Of a stretch of DNA of 64,000 bases, positions 1 through 8,660 are shown piece after piece. Origin of the DNA: Nonomuraea rhodomycinica (GTDB lineage: Bacteria; Actinomycetota; Actinomycetes; Streptosporangiales; Streptosporangiaceae); the NCBI RefSeq assembly GCF_013363995.1, contig NZ_JABWGO010000001.1:1745222-1809221 (forward strand), written 5' to 3'. The position numbers and the translations under genes were made by a program. The notes below the pieces were generated by a model, which saw nothing but the letters and a program-made list of their open reading frames with translations, ran no database searches and was not told the origin of the DNA. Numbering within the stretch: the stretch's first letter is position 1; every line of letters starts with the position of its first letter.

Positions 1-68
1 CACCGGCGGGATCCTGAGCGCCGGACGGCCACCATCACGGTCGCCCCGCGCCCCGGACGGCCCGCCTT

Positions 69-122
69 ACGGCCGCCCGTGCCTCGGACAGGCACCGTCA
101 CGGCCGCCCGTGCCTCGGACAG
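69..122. repeat. Two 23-bp direct repeats
   Basis: An identical 23-bp block beginning ACGGCCGCCCGTGCC occurs at 69-91 and again at 100-122, separated by 8 bp. The rest of 1-268 is GC-rich with related short blocks (cggacggcc, gggcaccgggcgg) and shows no convincing gene. It lies beyond the 3' end of the YVTN gene and belongs to the short tandem-repeat class seen at many gene ends in this window. Confidence 0.8.
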
Positions 123-268
123 CCGTCGTGGCGGGCTCCTGCGCTCCGGATCGGCGCCGTGATGGACGCACAGGCACCGGACGCCGCGATCGCAGAAGCC
201 CGGGCACCGGGCGGCGCCGTCACCAGCACCCCAGGCACCGGGCGGCCGTGACGAGGTACAAGCCCGGG

Positions 269-1285
269 TCAGGAGACGGCGGGTGGTAGCGGCGGTGGAG
301 ACGGTGGCGTCAGTGGCGCGGGTGCCGGCGGTGGCGGCAGTGGCGAGGGTGGCGGCGGTGGGGGCGGTCCCAGCACGTCCACCGCCCACGCCGGCCCTGC
401 CCTGCCGCGCTCGCGCTCGCGCTCGCGCTCACCGAGCCTGCCGGCCTTCCCGGGCCTGTGGGGCCGGTGGCGTCCTTGGGGCCGCCCGACGAACCGCCCG
501 ACCGCGAGATCCCGCCGGGCGTGCGGGTTCAGGCCGTCGGCGAGGTCGATCGTGGTCGTGACCGCCTTGGCCGCCGTGTCGATCACCACGACCGCGTCCC
601 CCTGGCCGCTCGTGGCGGTGACGTACGCGTGCCTGCCGTCAGGGTCGAGCGCCACGGCGACGGGAAGGCGGCGGTCCGGGATCGGGATGGTGTCGGTGAC
701 GGCGTCGGTCACGGTGTTGATCACCGTGATCGCGCCTCCCGCGCGGTTCAGCGTGCCCACGTACAGGCGAGTGCCGTCGCCGGAGACCGCCAGCCCCTGA
801 GGCGGGCCGTCGCTGACGGGGATGGACGCCTGGAGCCTCCCGGTCGCCGTGTCGATCACGAACACCTGCCCCTTCCCCGCGGCGGTCCCGGCCACGTAGG
901 CGCGGTGACGGGAGGGATGGACGGCGATCGCCCCGGGCGGCGACGGCAGCGGGACGGCCCTCGTGACCCGCTTGGTCCTGGTGTCGATGACGGTGAGGTT
1001 GCCGGAGGTGCCCTTCGCGTCCCGCGTGACCCCCACGAGCGCGCGGCGCCCGCCGTGGTCGACCGCCACCGCGCCCGGATCGCCGTTCCTGCGGGGTCCC
1101 GCCACGTACGCGAAAGGGGAGAGCCTGGGCGGCCGGACCAGGGCGGCGGGCGTGGCGGCGGCCGGAGCGGGCGGCGGCGGGAGCAGCCCGCAGGCGGCGA
1201 CGGCCACGGCCACGGCCGTCCCGAGCCGGACACCGTGTCGCCACCCCGCCTGCGCGTTCTTGGTCGGCGAGCGCATGAGCCGCAT
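269..1285 (-). CDS. YVTN beta-propeller repeat lipoprotein, 3' end doubtful
   Basis: About 338 residues from the ATG at 1285 (an ATG at 1276 is also possible). A basic N-terminus is followed by a hydrophobic stretch ending VAVAAC, so residue 32 could be a lipidated Cys of an exported lipoprotein. Residues about 60-245 hold YVTN-type propeller repeats (VIDTRTKRV, VIDTATGRL, VINTVTDAV, VIDTAAKAV with PDGRHAYV-type strands), a fold of surface or periplasmic proteins with unknown ligand. After about residue 250 the repeats stop and the reading frame becomes Arg- and then Pro-rich with poor codon bias. Another frame gives a Gly/Ser/Ala linker there, so a frameshift or decayed end near 400-520 is likely. 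It is an isolated gene, divergent from nothing close by. Confidence 0.6.
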   Translation of the reverse strand: MRLMRSPTKNAQAGWRHGVRLGTAVAVAVAACGLLPPPPAPAAATPAALVRPPRLSPFAYVAGPRRNGDPGAVAVDHGGRRALVGVTRDAKGTSGNLTVIDTRTKRVTRAVPLPSPPGAIAVHPSRHRAYVAGTAAGKGQVFVIDTATGRLQASIPVSDGPPQGLAVSGDGTRLYVGTLNRAGGAITVINTVTDAVTDTIPIPDRRLPVAVALDPDGRHAYVTATSGQGDAVVVIDTAAKAVTTTIDLADGLNPHARRDLAVGRFVGRPQGRHRPHRPGKAGRLGERERERERGRAGPAWAVDVLGPPPPPPPSPLPPPPAPAPLTPPSPPPLPPAVS

Positions 1286-1405
1286 TGTCCGGCACACCTG
1301 ATCGCCGGACGGGGAACGCCTTCCACGTGTCGGGTCAACAACGGGTCTGCGCGAGCAAAGGGATGCCACGCGCGGGTCCGCGCCACGACGGGAACGGCGG
1401 GACCT

Positions 1406-1921
1406 TCAGCTTTCGGAAGGGCGCCAGGCGGCGCGCGGCAGGATCATCGTGATCGACGTCCACCACTCGCCACCGACCTCGATGCTGCGCGGGTGCGTCT
1501 CCTCCGCGCGGAAGCCGAGCCGTTCGTAGATCGTCCTGGCCCGCTCGTTGTGGGCGTAGACCCCCAGCTCGACCTGCTCGACCTCGGGGTCCGCGAAGGC
1601 CACGCCCACCGCGGCCCGGACCATGGCCGCTCCGCGCCCGTGCCCGCGGGCGGAGGGCGCGACCAGCACCATGCCGAGCCGCACCGACCGTCCCCCGGGC
1701 TGGAGGCGCAGCCCGAAGTGCCCCACCGGGGCCCCGTCGGGGTCGGTCGCGACCATGAGGCGGCGATCGGGATCGGCGGCGCGCAGGCCGAGCAGTTGCC
1801 GCCCGTCGAAGGGCCAGCTGAAGGGGGCCTTGCCCGACCAGGTCACCAGCGCCTCGGGGCCGTCGATCCACGACGCCACCACGGGGGCGTCGGCCGGTTC
1901 CAGCGCGCGCACACGTATCAC
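1406..1921 (-). CDS. GNAT family N-acetyltransferase
   Basis: 171 residues, the usual length of a single GNAT domain. The N-terminus (MIRVRALEPADAPVV) is the first strand and helix of the fold. The acetyl-CoA pyrophosphate loop is visible as RGHGRG near residue 94, preceded by the beta-4 strand LGMVLVAPSA. A later N-x-RA-x-x-x-Y-x-x-x-GF segment (NERARTIYERLGF) is the typical motif B. It probably transfers an acetyl group from acetyl-CoA to a small-molecule or protein amine in the cytoplasm; the substrate cannot be read from sequence. It is a single gene between the YVTN and WD40 genes. Confidence 0.85.
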   Translation of the reverse strand: MIRVRALEPADAPVVASWIDGPEALVTWSGKAPFSWPFDGRQLLGLRAADPDRRLMVATDPDGAPVGHFGLRLQPGGRSVRLGMVLVAPSARGHGRGAAMVRAAVGVAFADPEVEQVELGVYAHNERARTIYERLGFRAEETHPRSIEVGGEWWTSITMILPRAAWRPSES

Positions 1922-2214
1922 GGCTCCAGCCGTACCGCACCGGCGCCCGACCGGTCAAAGAGTGCCGATCGGGGCACGGGGCCCAGCGCCTTTACATCGT
2001 AGATCAACTCCATGCAGACGGGCGCCGCCGCCACGGCATGTACTGGCCAGTGCCCCGGTGACCCCGGCCTCCGGCGGTCGTGGACGATCACGATTCGGCG
2101 AACCGGCCCGTACCCCTGCCGTCACGATCACTAGGGTCCGACGAGACCCTGCGTGCGGCCGTCCCTGGGCCGGCTGGCGCCGGCAGCTGCCGCTCCAGTG
2201 GAGGGAACCGCGCG

Positions 2215-4497
2215 ATGCCCTTCGATCTCCTCGCCGCCCTGGACAAGGCCGGACCGGCGCTCCTGCGTGACGCTCTCGGTGGAGCGTGGCCGCCGGCCCT
2301 GGCGCGGGCCTGCCGCCGGGCGCTCCCGCGCCTCCTGGCCCTGCCGCCCGGCCTCGGACGGCTGGAGTTCCTGCATGCGACGGCCGCTGCCGAGGAGCCG
2401 GAGGCGCTGGCCTTCCTGGGCGCGGCGGCGCCGGGCAGGTGGACGCTCGCGTGGGAGGCGGGCGAGGGCCCCACGGCCTTCCACGTGTGCCCGGTCCGGC
2501 ACGACGGCCCGGTGTGGGCGGTGGCGGTGGGCGAGTTCGCGGGCCGCACGTTCGTGGCCAGCGCCGGCGACGACCGTGTGGTACGGGTGCGCGACGCCTT
2601 CGAGCAGTCGGGGCCGGACCTGGAGGGGATGACGGCGAGCGTCCGCGCCCTGGCGTTCGGCGCGGTGGACGGCCGCCCGACGCTGGCCGCCGGTGACCTG
2701 GCGGGCATGGTGCGCACCTGGGACCCGCTCACCGGAGCGCCCGGGTTCACCCGCGAGGTGACCGGCGGGCACCCGACGGCCATGGCGTTCGTGGCGGCCG
2801 GGGAAGGGCGGGTGCTGCTCGCCGTGGCGATCGGCTTCCCCGGCCACGGTTTCCCGGGCGACGGCAGCGACGGCCGCGTGGACCTGCTGGACCCGGCCAC
2901 CGGCGAGCTCGTACGCGAGCTACGCACGGAGGATGGGGACGCGCTGCTCGACCTCGCGGTGGCGAAGCTGGGCGAGCGGACGGCGCTGGCGGCTCTGAGC
3001 CCCTACGAGGTATACGCGTGGGACGTGGCCACGGGCGAGCGGCTGGGGAGCGCCTACGTGGGCGACGTCTGTGCGGACGACATGGAACGGGAGGGGTTCA
3101 CCCCGCCCCTGCTGCTGAGCCTCTCCGGCCGGCGGCCCGAGGTCGGCGTGGTTGTGGTGGCCGAGCATCCGCCGTACTACACGACGACCAGCCGCGAGAT
3201 CGCCTTCCTGCCACTGGAGGACCTCGCCGGGAGCCGCCCCGGTCCACTGCTCGACCGCGAGCAGGGGCCGGTGGCCATGACGACCCACGGCGGGCGGAAC
3301 GTGATGCTCGTGGCCAACCACACGTCCGATTCCGGCCGGACGTGGGAGCGGCCCGCACGGGCGGTGGTCCGGCGCTGGGGCGACGAGCCGGACGTCGCCC
3401 TGGACGCCGACACCCGCCTGGTCACGGCCGCCGCGTTCGGCGGCCTGGCGGGGAACCTCTGCCTGGCCACGGCCGGGCTCGACGGGACGGTGCAGATCTG
3501 GGACGCGCAGACCCCGCACCGGCACCGGCGGACCGGGTACGGCGGGTCGGGGCTGGCGCTGTTCACCACGGAGCGGGGCGCGCCCGTCCTGGCCGCCGGC
3601 ACGCACAGCGACACGGTGCTGCTGCTGGACGCGGCGAGCGGAGAGAGGATCGGCTCGGTGGGCTGCCGCCGGAGCGGACGCGGCCACGACTGCGATCTCT
3701 CCCCCTACGAGCACTGCTGCCGCGGGCTGGCCGCCGGCACCGTGGCCGGCCGGCCGTACCTGGCGAGCAGCGGCTGCGCCTCCCACGGCACCATGCTCTG
3801 GCGGCCGATGGGCGAGACCCAAGGTGTCGCACCGAAGGACGACCCTGAAAGCGGCCGGGTCACGTTCACCGACGGCGGCTACTCCCCCGCCGCCCTGGCC
3901 TTCGGCGAGGCCGGCGGCCGGGTGCTGCTCGCGGCGGGCGCCGAGGTCTGGGACCCGGTCACGCACGAACGCGTGGCCCAGCTGCACCGGTCAGGCTTCC
4001 TGATCAGCGAGAACGCCTTCGGCCGGGCCGGGGACCGGCCGGTGCTGGCCACGCGCCGCGACGACGAGGTGGCCCTGTGGGACCCGCTGACCGGCCGGCG
4101 CGTCCGGACGCTCGGCGTGGACCACGCCGGCGCGGGCCTGGCCATGGGCCGCGTCGCCGGCCGCGACGTGCTCGCCGCCGGCAGCGGCAGGCACGTGCTC
4201 CTGTGGGACGCCGCCACCGGCGGGCGCCGGGAGTGGGTGCCGCACACCTCGACCGTCACCTGCCTGAGCCTGGCCGAGCACGGCGGCCGGGCGCTGCTGG
4301 TGAGCGGAACCGAGGACGGCACGGTCGCGCTGTGGGACGCCGACACGCAGCGCCGGCTCGCCGTGCTCGGCGCGTTCGCCCGGCCGGTCCGCTCGGTGGC
4401 GGCGACGGCCGTCAGCGGGAGGCTGCACGTGTACGGGCAGTCGCTGTACGGGCGCGTGCTCGCCTGGCGGGTGGACGACGCCGTGGTGGCCGAGTAG
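2215..4497 (+). CDS. WD40 repeat protein
   Basis: 760 residues from the ATG at 2215, chosen because GGAGGGAA at 2200-2207 sits 7 bases upstream; a longer in-frame reading back to 2080 lacks such a site. After a helical N-terminal part (about 70 residues) the protein is built of WD40-like blades, with strand ends such as VRVRDAF, VRTWDPLTG, VQIWDAQT, VALWDPLTG, VLLWDAATG and VALWDADT. These predict one or two beta-propellers acting as a protein-interaction scaffold. No kinase, caspase or NB-ARC domain is attached, unlike many actinobacterial WD40 proteins. No signal peptide is seen, so it is probably cytoplasmic. Partner unknown. Confidence 0.85.
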   Translation: MPFDLLAALDKAGPALLRDALGGAWPPALARACRRALPRLLALPPGLGRLEFLHATAAAEEPEALAFLGAAAPGRWTLAWEAGEGPTAFHVCPVRHDGPVWAVAVGEFAGRTFVASAGDDRVVRVRDAFEQSGPDLEGMTASVRALAFGAVDGRPTLAAGDLAGMVRTWDPLTGAPGFTREVTGGHPTAMAFVAAGEGRVLLAVAIGFPGHGFPGDGSDGRVDLLDPATGELVRELRTEDGDALLDLAVAKLGERTALAALSPYEVYAWDVATGERLGSAYVGDVCADDMEREGFTPPLLLSLSGRRPEVGVVVVAEHPPYYTTTSREIAFLPLEDLAGSRPGPLLDREQGPVAMTTHGGRNVMLVANHTSDSGRTWERPARAVVRRWGDEPDVALDADTRLVTAAAFGGLAGNLCLATAGLDGTVQIWDAQTPHRHRRTGYGGSGLALFTTERGAPVLAAGTHSDTVLLLDAASGERIGSVGCRRSGRGHDCDLSPYEHCCRGLAAGTVAGRPYLASSGCASHGTMLWRPMGETQGVAPKDDPESGRVTFTDGGYSPAALAFGEAGGRVLLAAGAEVWDPVTHERVAQLHRSGFLISENAFGRAGDRPVLATRRDDEVALWDPLTGRRVRTLGVDHAGAGLAMGRVAGRDVLAAGSGRHVLLWDAATGGRREWVPHTSTVTCLSLAEHGGRALLVSGTEDGTVALWDADTQRRLAVLGAFARPVRSVAATAVSGRLHVYGQSLYGRVLAWRVDDAVVAE

Positions 4498-4559
4498 CTG
4501 TACACAGGTCTCACCTGCCGGACAAGCAGCACGCTCGGACAACGACCGCCGCCGCTCCC

Positions 4560-4664
4560 ACCCCGGACACGATCAGAGAGCGGCTGGAGGCGCTTCGGTC
4601 ACTGGGTGGCGGGTCGAGCCATGACGACGTCGTCGCCGAGACACGGAAGACCCGCCCATCGTGA
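4560..4664 (+). pseudogene. Possible VapB-type antitoxin remnant
   Basis: The frame ending with TGA at 4662-4664 reads TIRERLEALRSLGG followed by SSHDDVVAETRKTRPS, which resembles the C-terminal tail of VapB-type antitoxins. A GTG overlapping the stop (4661-4663) opens VIVIG, like the first residues of a VapC PIN toxin, but that frame then loses any PIN-domain pattern and stops at 4793. No start or DNA-binding N-terminus is found upstream, because the frame runs back into the WD40 gene. I read it as a decayed toxin-antitoxin end; it could also be chance. The rest of 4665-4928 shows no convincing gene. Confidence 0.3.
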
Positions 4665-4928
4665 TCGTCATCGGCCGTCCGGCCCGTCGGAGCCCCGGCG
4701 ACGGCGTCGTCGGGCGCTGCGGGCCGACAGGCCCCGCGCAGGCAGGACCGGACGCGGGTTCCGCCATGGTCCGCACCCGCATCCGACCTTGATCGGCGCC
4801 GCCAGGACGACTAGCCTGATCGCCGATCTGCCGGAAGGCAGGGCCGAGGCGAACGCGTCACGCGGGAGGAGTCCCGACCACGACGAGCTGCTCGACCACG
4901 CCGCCATGGACTTGGGGACCGACTGACG

Positions 4929-5246
4929 ATGAGCGCGGAAGAGGATTTCCAGCAGGTCGGCGCCGAACTGGCCGACCTGGGTGTACGGATCTCCACGATG
5001 ATGGGGAATCCGGCGCTCAAGGATCAGGCGGGGAAGGTGTTCGCGAGCCTGGAGCGCGACGGTGCGATGGTGTTCCGGCTGGTCAGGGACACCACCGAGC
5101 ACGCAGCCGCGCTCCAGCTCGCCGGGGCGTCCCTGTTCGACCCGTCGGGGCTGGGCCGGGAGATGAAGGACTGGGTGGTCGTGCCCCACTCCTCGGCCGA
5201 CAAGTGGACGGATCTGGCCGAGGCCGCGCTCAGCCGCCCACGCTGA
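4929..5246 (+). CDS. TfoX N-terminal domain-like protein
   Basis: 105 residues. The order of features fits the TfoX/Sxy N-terminal fold: MMGNPALKDQAGKVFASLE (short beta strands), DGAMVFRL, a helix, FDPSGLGREMKDWVVVP, and a C-terminal helix DLAEAAL. In actinomycetes such stand-alone domains are common and of unknown function; the link with competence known for TfoX in gammaproteobacteria should not be assumed. The ATG follows a GGGGA at 4914-4918 and lies 2 bases after an upstream in-frame stop. It is a single gene. Confidence 0.65.
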   Translation: MSAEEDFQQVGAELADLGVRISTMMGNPALKDQAGKVFASLERDGAMVFRLVRDTTEHAAALQLAGASLFDPSGLGREMKDWVVVPHSSADKWTDLAEAALSRPR

Positions 5247-5350
5247 TCAGACGGCGTGGCGGTGAGTGCCGTCAGGCGGTGACCGGATCGTTCCGCAGCC
5301 TGACCGGTTCACGCCTTCAGCCTCGTCCTTCACCGCTCCACCCTTGAGGG

Positions 5351-5935
5351 GTGAACAACGCACTCGTCGTCATCGACGTCCAGGAGTCCTTCCGGCAGTT
5401 GCCGGACTGGGAGTTCGTATCGCGGCCGGACATCGTCGGTCAGGTCAACCGTCTGGTCACCGCAGCCCGTGCCCAGGGTGACCTGGTGGTGTGGGTGCTT
5501 GGCTCCCGGCCGGGGTCCGGCACCGTGTTCGACCCGGCGCGAGGGCACGTCCGCCTGATGGACGGGCTCGAGCCGCACATGGACGAGCCGCTCATCACCA
5601 AGACCGCCCACAATGCCTTCACCACCACGAACCTGCACCAGATCCTCACCAGTCGCGGCGTCCGAGGGTTGACCGTGTGCGGCATCCGTACCGAACAGTG
5701 CTGCGAGACCACCACCCGGATCGCCTCCGACCTCGGCTTCGACGTCGTCTTCGCCACCGACGCCACCGCGACCACCCCCATCCCGCACCGCGACGCGCCG
5801 AAGGACCTGCCGTTCTCGCAGCTGGTGAGCGACCCGCGGACGCTGGGCGTCGCCGATGTCGTCGCGCGCACCGAATATGCGCTCGCCGGCCGATTCGCCG
5901 CCATCCGCACGGTCGACGAACTGGCCGGGGCATAG
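5351..5935 (+). CDS. Isochorismatase-family cysteine hydrolase
   Basis: 194 residues from a GTG start at 5351. The family catalytic triad is present: Asp9 in ALVVIDVQ, Lys84 in LITKTAHNAF and Cys117 in GIRTEQCC. The family hydrolyses C-N or ether bonds (nicotinamidase, N-carbamoylsarcosine amidase, isochorismatase); the substrate here is not identifiable. The gene is followed after 11 bp by a GlxA-type regulator on the same strand, a common pairing in which the regulator probably controls or senses the amide substrate. The only candidate ribosome site is a GAGGGG run almost touching the GTG, so a leaderless or very short leader is possible. Confidence 0.85.
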   Translation: MNNALVVIDVQESFRQLPDWEFVSRPDIVGQVNRLVTAARAQGDLVVWVLGSRPGSGTVFDPARGHVRLMDGLEPHMDEPLITKTAHNAFTTTNLHQILTSRGVRGLTVCGIRTEQCCETTTRIASDLGFDVVFATDATATTPIPHRDAPKDLPFSQLVSDPRTLGVADVVARTEYALAGRFAAIRTVDELAGA

Positions 5936-5946
5936 GCTCGACGGCC

Positions 5947-6840
5947 ATGCCCCGGGTTGTCTTCCTGCTCATTCCGCGAGTGCACCTGCTCGACGTGGCC
6001 GGGCCGGCGCAGGTCTTCTCCACGGCGGCCGACCTCGGCTACAAGCACGCCCTGTCGTACGTGTCCGAAGACACGCACGTCGCCACCGTGCAAGGAGTGC
6101 CCCTGCAGGCCGAGCGCGTATGGCCTCATCTGGAACCGGACGATCTCGTCATCGTGCCGGGCTGGCGCGGCCCGACACGCATGGCCGGCGCCGACACCTT
6201 GCGCCGGCTACGCGAGCACCACGCGGCCGGCGGCACCGTGGCGGGCATCTGCGCGGGCGCCGACGCACTCGGCCGGGCCGGCTTGCTCGACGGCCGCCGC
6301 TGTACCACCCACCATGCGACCCAGGACGAGCTCGCCCGCCTCTATCCGACGGCCGAGGTCGTGCGCGACGTGCTCTACGTCGAGGACAAGCGGGTGGTGA
6401 CCTCGGCAGGCGTGGCCAGCGGCATCGACGTGGCGCTCCACCTGCTGAGCACCAGGCACGGGCCGTACGCCGCCAGCCAGGTGGCCCGCGCCATGGTGGT
6501 GCACGCCCGCCGTCAGGGAGCCTCGCCGCAGATCAGCGCGATGCTCCGGCACCGCAGTCACCACGACGAGACCGTGCACCGCATTCAGGACCTGATCGAC
6601 GCCCGTTTCACCCAACGGCTCACGCTCTCGACGCTGGCCGACGCCGTTGGGTGCAGCGAACGGACCGTCACCCGGCTCTTCCGGCAGGCGACCGGCCTCA
6701 CGCCCCTGGCCTACCAGACCGCTCTGCGGCTGGAACGCGCCGAACACCTCCTCGGGCAGGGCGCGACGACCGAGACAGCCGCCCGCGAGGCCGGCTTCGG
6801 CGACCCGCGGATGCTCCGTCGTCTACGCGCCCGCATGTAG
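5947..6840 (+). CDS. GlxA-family transcriptional regulator (DJ-1/PfpI plus AraC HTH)
   Basis: 297 residues from the ATG at 5947. Residues about 1-165 form a DJ-1/PfpI-like domain (VVFLLIPRVHLLDVAGPAQ, then the nucleophile-elbow-like GICAGADALGRAG near residue 100). Residues about 205-297 form the AraC double helix-turn-helix (LTLSTLADAVGCSERTVTRLF, then AAREAGFGDPRMLRRL). GlxA regulators usually sense nitrogenous small molecules and activate adjacent catabolic genes. Its position 11 bp behind the isochorismatase suggests one transcript. The protein ends very soon after the second HTH, slightly shorter than usual. Confidence 0.85.
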   Translation: MPRVVFLLIPRVHLLDVAGPAQVFSTAADLGYKHALSYVSEDTHVATVQGVPLQAERVWPHLEPDDLVIVPGWRGPTRMAGADTLRRLREHHAAGGTVAGICAGADALGRAGLLDGRRCTTHHATQDELARLYPTAEVVRDVLYVEDKRVVTSAGVASGIDVALHLLSTRHGPYAASQVARAMVVHARRQGASPQISAMLRHRSHHDETVHRIQDLIDARFTQRLTLSTLADAVGCSERTVTRLFRQATGLTPLAYQTALRLERAEHLLGQGATTETAAREAGFGDPRMLRRLRARM

Positions 6841-7060
6841 GCCGTCCGGTAGGGTTCCGGCTTCCCCGAACGATGGCGGCCCGGCAGGAGCGACTTCCCC
6901 ATGTGCGGGGGAAAGTACGGTCTGGTGACGGCGGGCAGTCGTCTAGGAGCCGGGCACCGGCCAACGGCATCGGGTGGGGGGTGGGTGGTCGCTGTCTGAC
7001 GACGCCGTTGTTCCTCACCGGCCGGCGTCGCGGGGGTGCGGGGGCCGGCAGGCCCCCGCC
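6841..7060. other. Intergenic, nothing recognised
   Basis: This is the first part of the convergent gap between the AraC-type regulator and glnA2. It is GC-rich with G-runs (gggtggggggtgggtgg at about 6973) but holds no gene with credible codon use or start site. Confidence 0.5.
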
Positions 7061-7240
7061 GGGGGGTCGAAGGGGGCGAAGCCCCCTGGGAAGCACGCCT
7101 GAACGCCCTTCCGCGCGAAGCGCGGCTCCTTGTGAAGACCTTGCCCTTGGGGGGGTCGAAGGGGGCGGAGCCCCCTGGGGAGCACGGCTGAACGTCCCGA
7201 ACGCGCGAAGCGCGCCCCCCTCGTGAAGACCTTCGCCCTT
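7061..7240. repeat. Duplicated double-hairpin element
   Basis: A roughly 90-bp unit is repeated in tandem: 7061-7148 and 7149-7240. Each copy has the same two GC hairpins with triloops: GGGGGC-GAA-GCCCCC (7072-7086) and CCGCGC-GAA-GCGCGG (7111-7125) in copy 1, and GGGGGC-GGA-GCCCCC (7161-7175) and CGCGC-GAA-GCGCG (7202-7214) in copy 2. Each copy ends with a shared GTGAAGACCTT block. The element lies between two convergent stop codons, so one role is bidirectional termination of glnA2 and the GlxA regulator; the paired conserved hairpins also look like a mobile intergenic (REP/MITE-like) element. Confidence 0.75.
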
Positions 7241-7246
7241 GGGCCC

Positions 7247-8608
7247 TCAGAGCACCGGCAGGTACCGGTCCAGTTCGAACTCCGTCACCTGCCGCCGGAA
7301 GTCGCGCCACTCCGCCCGCTTGTTGCGCAGGAAGAAGTCGAAGACGTGCTCGCCCAGCGTCTCGGCCACCAGCTCGCTCTGCTCCATGACGGCGATGGCC
7401 TCGTCGAGGGACTGCGGCAGCGGCCGGATGCCGAGGGCGCGGCGTTCGGCGCTGGTGAGGGTCCAGACGTTGTCCTCGGCGGCCGGCGGCAGCTCGTAGC
7501 CCTGCTCGATGCCCTTGAGCCCGGCGGCGAGGATGAGGGCGAAGGCGAGGTACGGGTTGCAGGCGGAGTCGAGCGAACGGAACTCGATGCGGGTCGAGCC
7601 GCCCTTGTGCGGCTTGTACATGGGCACCCGGACCAGGGCCGAGCGGTTGTTGTGGCCCCAGCAGATGTAGGAGGGGGCCTCGCCGCCCTGGCCGGCGATG
7701 GCCTCGGCGCCGCCCCAGAGCCGCTTGTACGAGTTGACCCACTGGTTGGTGATGGCGGTGATCTCGGCGGCGTGCTTGAGCAGGCCGGCGATGAACGAGC
7801 GGCCGACCTTGGACAGCTGGTAGTCGGCGCCCGCCTCGTAGAAGGCGTTGCGGTCGCCCTCGAACAGCGACATGTGGGTGTGCATGCCCGAGCCGGGGTG
7901 CTCGGTGAACGGCTTGGGCATGAACGACGCCCAGATGCCCTGCTCCAGCGCCACCTCCTTCATGACCAGGCGGAAGGTCATGATGTTGTCGGCCGTGGTG
8001 AGGGCGTCGGCGTAGCGCAGGTCGATCTCCTGCTGGCCGGGCGCGCCCTCGTGGTGGCTGAACTCGACCGAGATGCCCATGGACTCCAGCATCATGATCG
8101 CCTGGCGGCGGAAGTCGTGGCCGGAGCTGTGCGGGGTGTGGTCGAAGTAGCCGCCGGAGTCGATCGGCTCGGGCCGCCGGCCGGGCTCGGGGCGGTTCTT
8201 GAGCAGGAAGAACTCGATCTCGGGGTGGGTGTAGAAGGTGAACCCCATGTCGGCGCACTTGGCGAGCGTGCGCTTGAGCACCCAGCGCGGGTCGGCGTGC
8301 GACGGCGAGCCGTCGGGCATGAGGATGTCGCAGAAGATGCGGCCGGCGCCGGGCGTCTCGCTGCGCCACGGCAGGATCTGGAACGTCGCCGGGTCGGGCT
8401 TGGCGAGCATGTCGGCCTCGTACACGCGGGCGAAGCCCTCGATGGCCGAGCCGTCGAAGCCGATGCCCTCGGCGAAGGCGCCCTCCAGCTCGGCCGGCGC
8501 GATGGCCACGGACTTGAGGAAACCGAGGACGTCCGTGAACCAGAGCCGGATGAACCGGATGTCGCGTTCCTCGAGCGTGCGGAGCACGAACTCCTGCTGG
8601 CGGTCCAA
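7247..8608 (-). CDS. glnA2: Glutamine synthetase-like GlnA2 (probable gamma-glutamylpolyamine synthetase)
   Basis: 453 residues, a complete class I glutamine-synthetase fold. The beta-grasp domain runs to about residue 110 (IGFDGSAIEGFARVYEADM), then the catalytic barrel with EIEFFLL, EFSHHEGAPGQQEID (metal and ATP ligands), HPGSGMHTHMSLF, APSYICWGHNNRSALVR and the end NKRAEWRDFR. The sequence closely follows my memory of the actinobacterial GlnA2 group (Mycobacterium Rv2222c, Streptomyces SCO2241). S. coelicolor GlnA2 has been reported to glutamylate polyamines rather than ammonia, so canonical glutamine synthesis is not certain. It is a single gene with a strong GlnR-type site upstream. Confidence 0.93.
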   Translation of the reverse strand: MDRQQEFVLRTLEERDIRFIRLWFTDVLGFLKSVAIAPAELEGAFAEGIGFDGSAIEGFARVYEADMLAKPDPATFQILPWRSETPGAGRIFCDILMPDGSPSHADPRWVLKRTLAKCADMGFTFYTHPEIEFFLLKNRPEPGRRPEPIDSGGYFDHTPHSSGHDFRRQAIMMLESMGISVEFSHHEGAPGQQEIDLRYADALTTADNIMTFRLVMKEVALEQGIWASFMPKPFTEHPGSGMHTHMSLFEGDRNAFYEAGADYQLSKVGRSFIAGLLKHAAEITAITNQWVNSYKRLWGGAEAIAGQGGEAPSYICWGHNNRSALVRVPMYKPHKGGSTRIEFRSLDSACNPYLAFALILAAGLKGIEQGYELPPAAEDNVWTLTSAERRALGIRPLPQSLDEAIAVMEQSELVAETLGEHVFDFFLRNKRAEWRDFRRQVTEFELDRYLPVL

Positions 8609-8660
8609 GGCATCCCCTCATGAAACAGTCGTCGTGTCCCTACCAGCATGCCGTGTCCGT

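Noticed and set aside
4665..4928. A gene directly before the TfoX-like gene
   Set aside because: The frame ending at 4926 is Arg-rich at its start, lacks a ribosome site and shows no family pattern; only the tail looks protein-like.
6711..8621. Long minus-strand frame over glnA2
   Set aside because: It is an out-of-frame shadow; the residues are Arg/Ala/Pro-rich without motifs, while the glnA2 frame has every family motif.
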